A stretch of 64,000 nt of DNA from Fervidobacterium changbaicum (GTDB lineage Bacteria; Thermotogota; Thermotogae; Thermotogales; Fervidobacteriaceae): the NCBI RefSeq assembly GCF_004117075.1, contig NZ_CP026721.1:1302001-1366000 (forward strand). The letters run 5' to 3'. Positions 62,298 to 64,000 of this stretch are shown in pieces (position 1 is the stretch's first letter; each line of letters starts with the position of its first letter). The notes under the pieces were generated by a model. The model searched no databases. It saw only the letters and a list, made by a program, of their open reading frames with translations, and was not told the origin of the DNA. A program made the translations under genes and the position numbers.

Positions 62298-64000
62298 TTA
62301 ATGTGCCTTGTACATCACCATAGCGGATATCGAACCAACGTCTATCTTGCCACTAACTTGATACAGTACATTGTTCCCTGCTTTGCGCTTGTCCACAACA
62401 ACATTCCATGTGCCTTCAGGAAGCGTGAATTGTTGGTCCTTTGTATCACCGTTGTAGATCACGAGTATCTCTTTCCATGGGTCGTTTTCGTCTTTGATTA
62501 TAAACGCTACCATCTTCCTTGGAGCAGGCAAGAACGTGATTTTCTTTCTTATGTCTTCAGCTGTTCTCTGTCTGAACGCAATGTGTGATTTTCTCATTTC
62601 GATGAGCCCTTTGTAATAATTGAAGACATCAATAAATTCTGCCTTTCTCGCGTAATCAAAGCCGTTGATTGATATTGGTGAACTATATGAGTTTTCATCG
62701 AATTTCTTCGTTCTTGCGAAGTCTTGACCGCCGTGCAAGAATGTTACGCCTTGAGATGTAAGAAGTATAGCACCTGCGAGCTTTTGTGCATCTTTAAGCA
62801 TTTCTTCTGTCCATTTCACAGTTGTATCGGCCTGTGCTGCTAAATAATTCTTGTCCCAAAGTGTATGGTTGTCGTGGCATTCGACGTAATTTATCGTTTC
62901 TTGCGGGTCTTTTGCAAAGCTTTTGATAATTTCATCGTATTCGATGCTGCCCACAACGCCACGCTTTACACCAGTTTCTTTTGCAAGAGCGCCCATGAGG
63001 AAACCTTTCACTGTTGCGTTGAAAACGGAACCGCGCAGTGCATCCCTGAATTCGTCGTTGAACGCTGCGATACCTGTTCCTCCAACGTCCGCTTTTCCGA
63101 ACCTGACGGGTGCACCCCAACCGCCCCAAGGTTCACCATACAGAAGAACAGTCGGTTCTATCTTTTCAAGCTCTGATTTTATTGCAAGCATTGTTGTTTT
63201 ATCCATCAAGCCCATTTGGTCGAACCTAAAGCCATCAACTTTGTATTCTGTGACCCACCATTTCAATGTATCGATTATGTATTTTCTCATCATCGGTCTT
63301 TCGCTTGCAATAACGTTTCCACAACCGCTTTCGTTCAAATACGCACCCGTTTTATCGATCCTGTAGAAGTAGTACGGAACAGCTTGATCGAATGGGGACA
63401 TCACACCAACGCCCCAAGTGTGCGGGAAGACCATGTCAAGGATTACCCTTATGCCGTTTTCGTGGAGTGCCTTTACCATCTGCTTCACTTCAATTATCCT
63501 CGTATAAGGATTGATTGGATCTGTTGAATATCGACCTTCTGGTACAGTAAACAGGTACGGGTCGTAGCCCCAGTTGTAGCTCTTTTCGAAGTCCTTGTCA
63601 GCTTCATCACCTGTCCAGAAGTCGAACATCGGCAGGATGTGGACATGTGTGACACCGAGTTCAACAAGGTGATCAAGTCCTGTGGTTACTCCATTGGGAC
63701 CCCTTGTGCCTTTTTCAGTAAGGCCCAAGTACGTTGCTTTGTTCTTAACTCCAGAATTATCGAGCCCTGTTATATCTGCGATGTGGATTTCGTAAATTAT
63801 CGCATCTTCTGGTGCTGCCAAAGGTGGTCTTGCGACCTTTTCCCAATCTTGCGGATTTGTTTTGCTGAAGTCGATTATTGCACTCTTAGCTGAATTCTTA
63901 GTGACCGCTTTTGAGAAGTAGTCAACGGCTTCTCTGTATTCTCCGTAGCTGAAGTACCTAATTTTGTAGAACCAACCATCCCAGTTACCTTCAAGAACAA
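62298..64000 (-). CDS. pulA: Type I pullulanase, C-terminal part (partial)
   Basis: The last 567 codons of a GH13 debranching enzyme; the frame is open to the window edge. YNWGYDPYLFTVPEGRYS carries the type I pullulanase signature YNWGYDP. Catalytic residues follow: nucleophile Asp in VDGFRFDQMGLMD, acid Glu in VLLYGEPWGG and Asp in YVECHDNHTLWD. The C-terminal beta domain ends VSGKIDVGSISAMVMYKAH. It hydrolyses alpha-1,6 links in pullulan or branched glucans. The N-terminus, where a signal peptide and CBM41 would show export, is beyond the window. The starch-binding-like protein at 43750 may share its substrate. Confidence 0.95.
   Translation of the reverse strand, partial: VLEGNWDGWFYKIRYFSYGEYREAVDYFSKAVTKNSAKSAIIDFSKTNPQDWEKVARPPLAAPEDAIIYEIHIADITGLDNSGVKNKATYLGLTEKGTRGPNGVTTGLDHLVELGVTHVHILPMFDFWTGDEADKDFEKSYNWGYDPYLFTVPEGRYSTDPINPYTRIIEVKQMVKALHENGIRVILDMVFPHTWGVGVMSPFDQAVPYYFYRIDKTGAYLNESGCGNVIASERPMMRKYIIDTLKWWVTEYKVDGFRFDQMGLMDKTTMLAIKSELEKIEPTVLLYGEPWGGWGAPVRFGKADVGGTGIAAFNDEFRDALRGSVFNATVKGFLMGALAKETGVKRGVVGSIEYDEIIKSFAKDPQETINYVECHDNHTLWDKNYLAAQADTTVKWTEEMLKDAQKLAGAILLTSQGVTFLHGGQDFARTKKFDENSYSSPISINGFDYARKAEFIDVFNYYKGLIEMRKSHIAFRQRTAEDIRKKITFLPAPRKMVAFIIKDENDPWKEILVIYNGDTKDQQFTLPEGTWNVVVDKRKAGNNVLYQVSGKIDVGSISAMVMYKAH

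Noticed and set aside
62298-63821. Pullulanase starting within the window at 63821
   Set aside because: The codon is an internal TTG without a ribosome binding site, and the frame continues with protein-like sequence (WDGWFYKIRYFSYGEY) to the window edge.

Overview
The window looks like a chromosomal segment of a thermophilic member of the order Thermotogales, most like Fervidobacterium. This rests on the protein content: a Thermotoga-type SpeD/SpeE pair, ThyX, a K+-dependent membrane pyrophosphatase, a TTG-started IleRS beginning with the Thermotogales N-terminus, and a type I pullulanase. The AT-rich base composition and frequent GTG/TTG starts behind strong GGAGGTG ribosome binding sites agree. 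The genus is an inference. I saw no rRNA genes, tRNA genes or CRISPR array.

Region 1 (1-8640) is an AT-rich accessory stretch. It holds the end of an ABC exporter gene, decayed genes including a relic resembling an M48 peptidase, a GNAT acetyltransferase, an MFS exporter, an ABC operon of the BcrA/LanFEG (peptide self-protection) type, a second ABC exporter, and two transposon relics: a truncated zinc-ribbon transposase and a TnpB end with a stop codon in its zinc ribbon. No lantibiotic biosynthesis gene is visible.

Region 2 (8641-23780) is core metabolism. speDE points left. A long rightward run carries a YhhQ-type queuosine-precursor transporter, a LipM-like acyltransferase, rsmI, an rsmD-like gene, a DUF47/PhoU-like gene, a secreted lipase that seems to start at a rare ATT codon, a lipoprotein, rnhB, thyX, a DRTGG protein, folD and yajC-secD-secF. 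A second unit pairs hppA with a phosphofructokinase paralog that has lost its phosphoryl-donor site.

Region 3 (23780-34720) holds a GPH-type sugar transporter behind an operator-bearing promoter, an iron alcohol dehydrogenase, a leftward run (copA, a copZ-like gene, a CYTH/flavin-barrel fusion, a membrane-anchored protein and its frameshifted duplicate), a diguanylate cyclase and a 1-phosphofructokinase-like PfkB kinase.

Region 4 (34720-45810) is a carbohydrate locus. A LacI regulator, a binding protein, two permeases and a GH130 phosphorylase point left. Two secreted proteins of unknown activity point right. The divergent intergenic region has two 14-bp operators that are exact reverse complements. 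A secreted protein with two starch-binding-like modules and no catalytic domain follows.

Region 5 (45810-64000) carries signalling genes (two paralogous chemoreceptors around an MFS gene, an HD-GYP phosphodiesterase and a lone CheY-like regulator), then a trio of a membrane protein, a J-like protein with a ten-cysteine tail and a DUF5685-type protein with two aspartate-rich motifs. A TPR protein, a HIT protein, a beta-helix-like surface protein, ileS and the 3' part of a pullulanase gene complete the window. The best candidates for something undescribed are the J-like/DUF5685 trio, the donor-site-less PFK beside the pyrophosphatase, the CYTH/flavin-barrel fusion and the two unknown secreted proteins of the GH130 locus.
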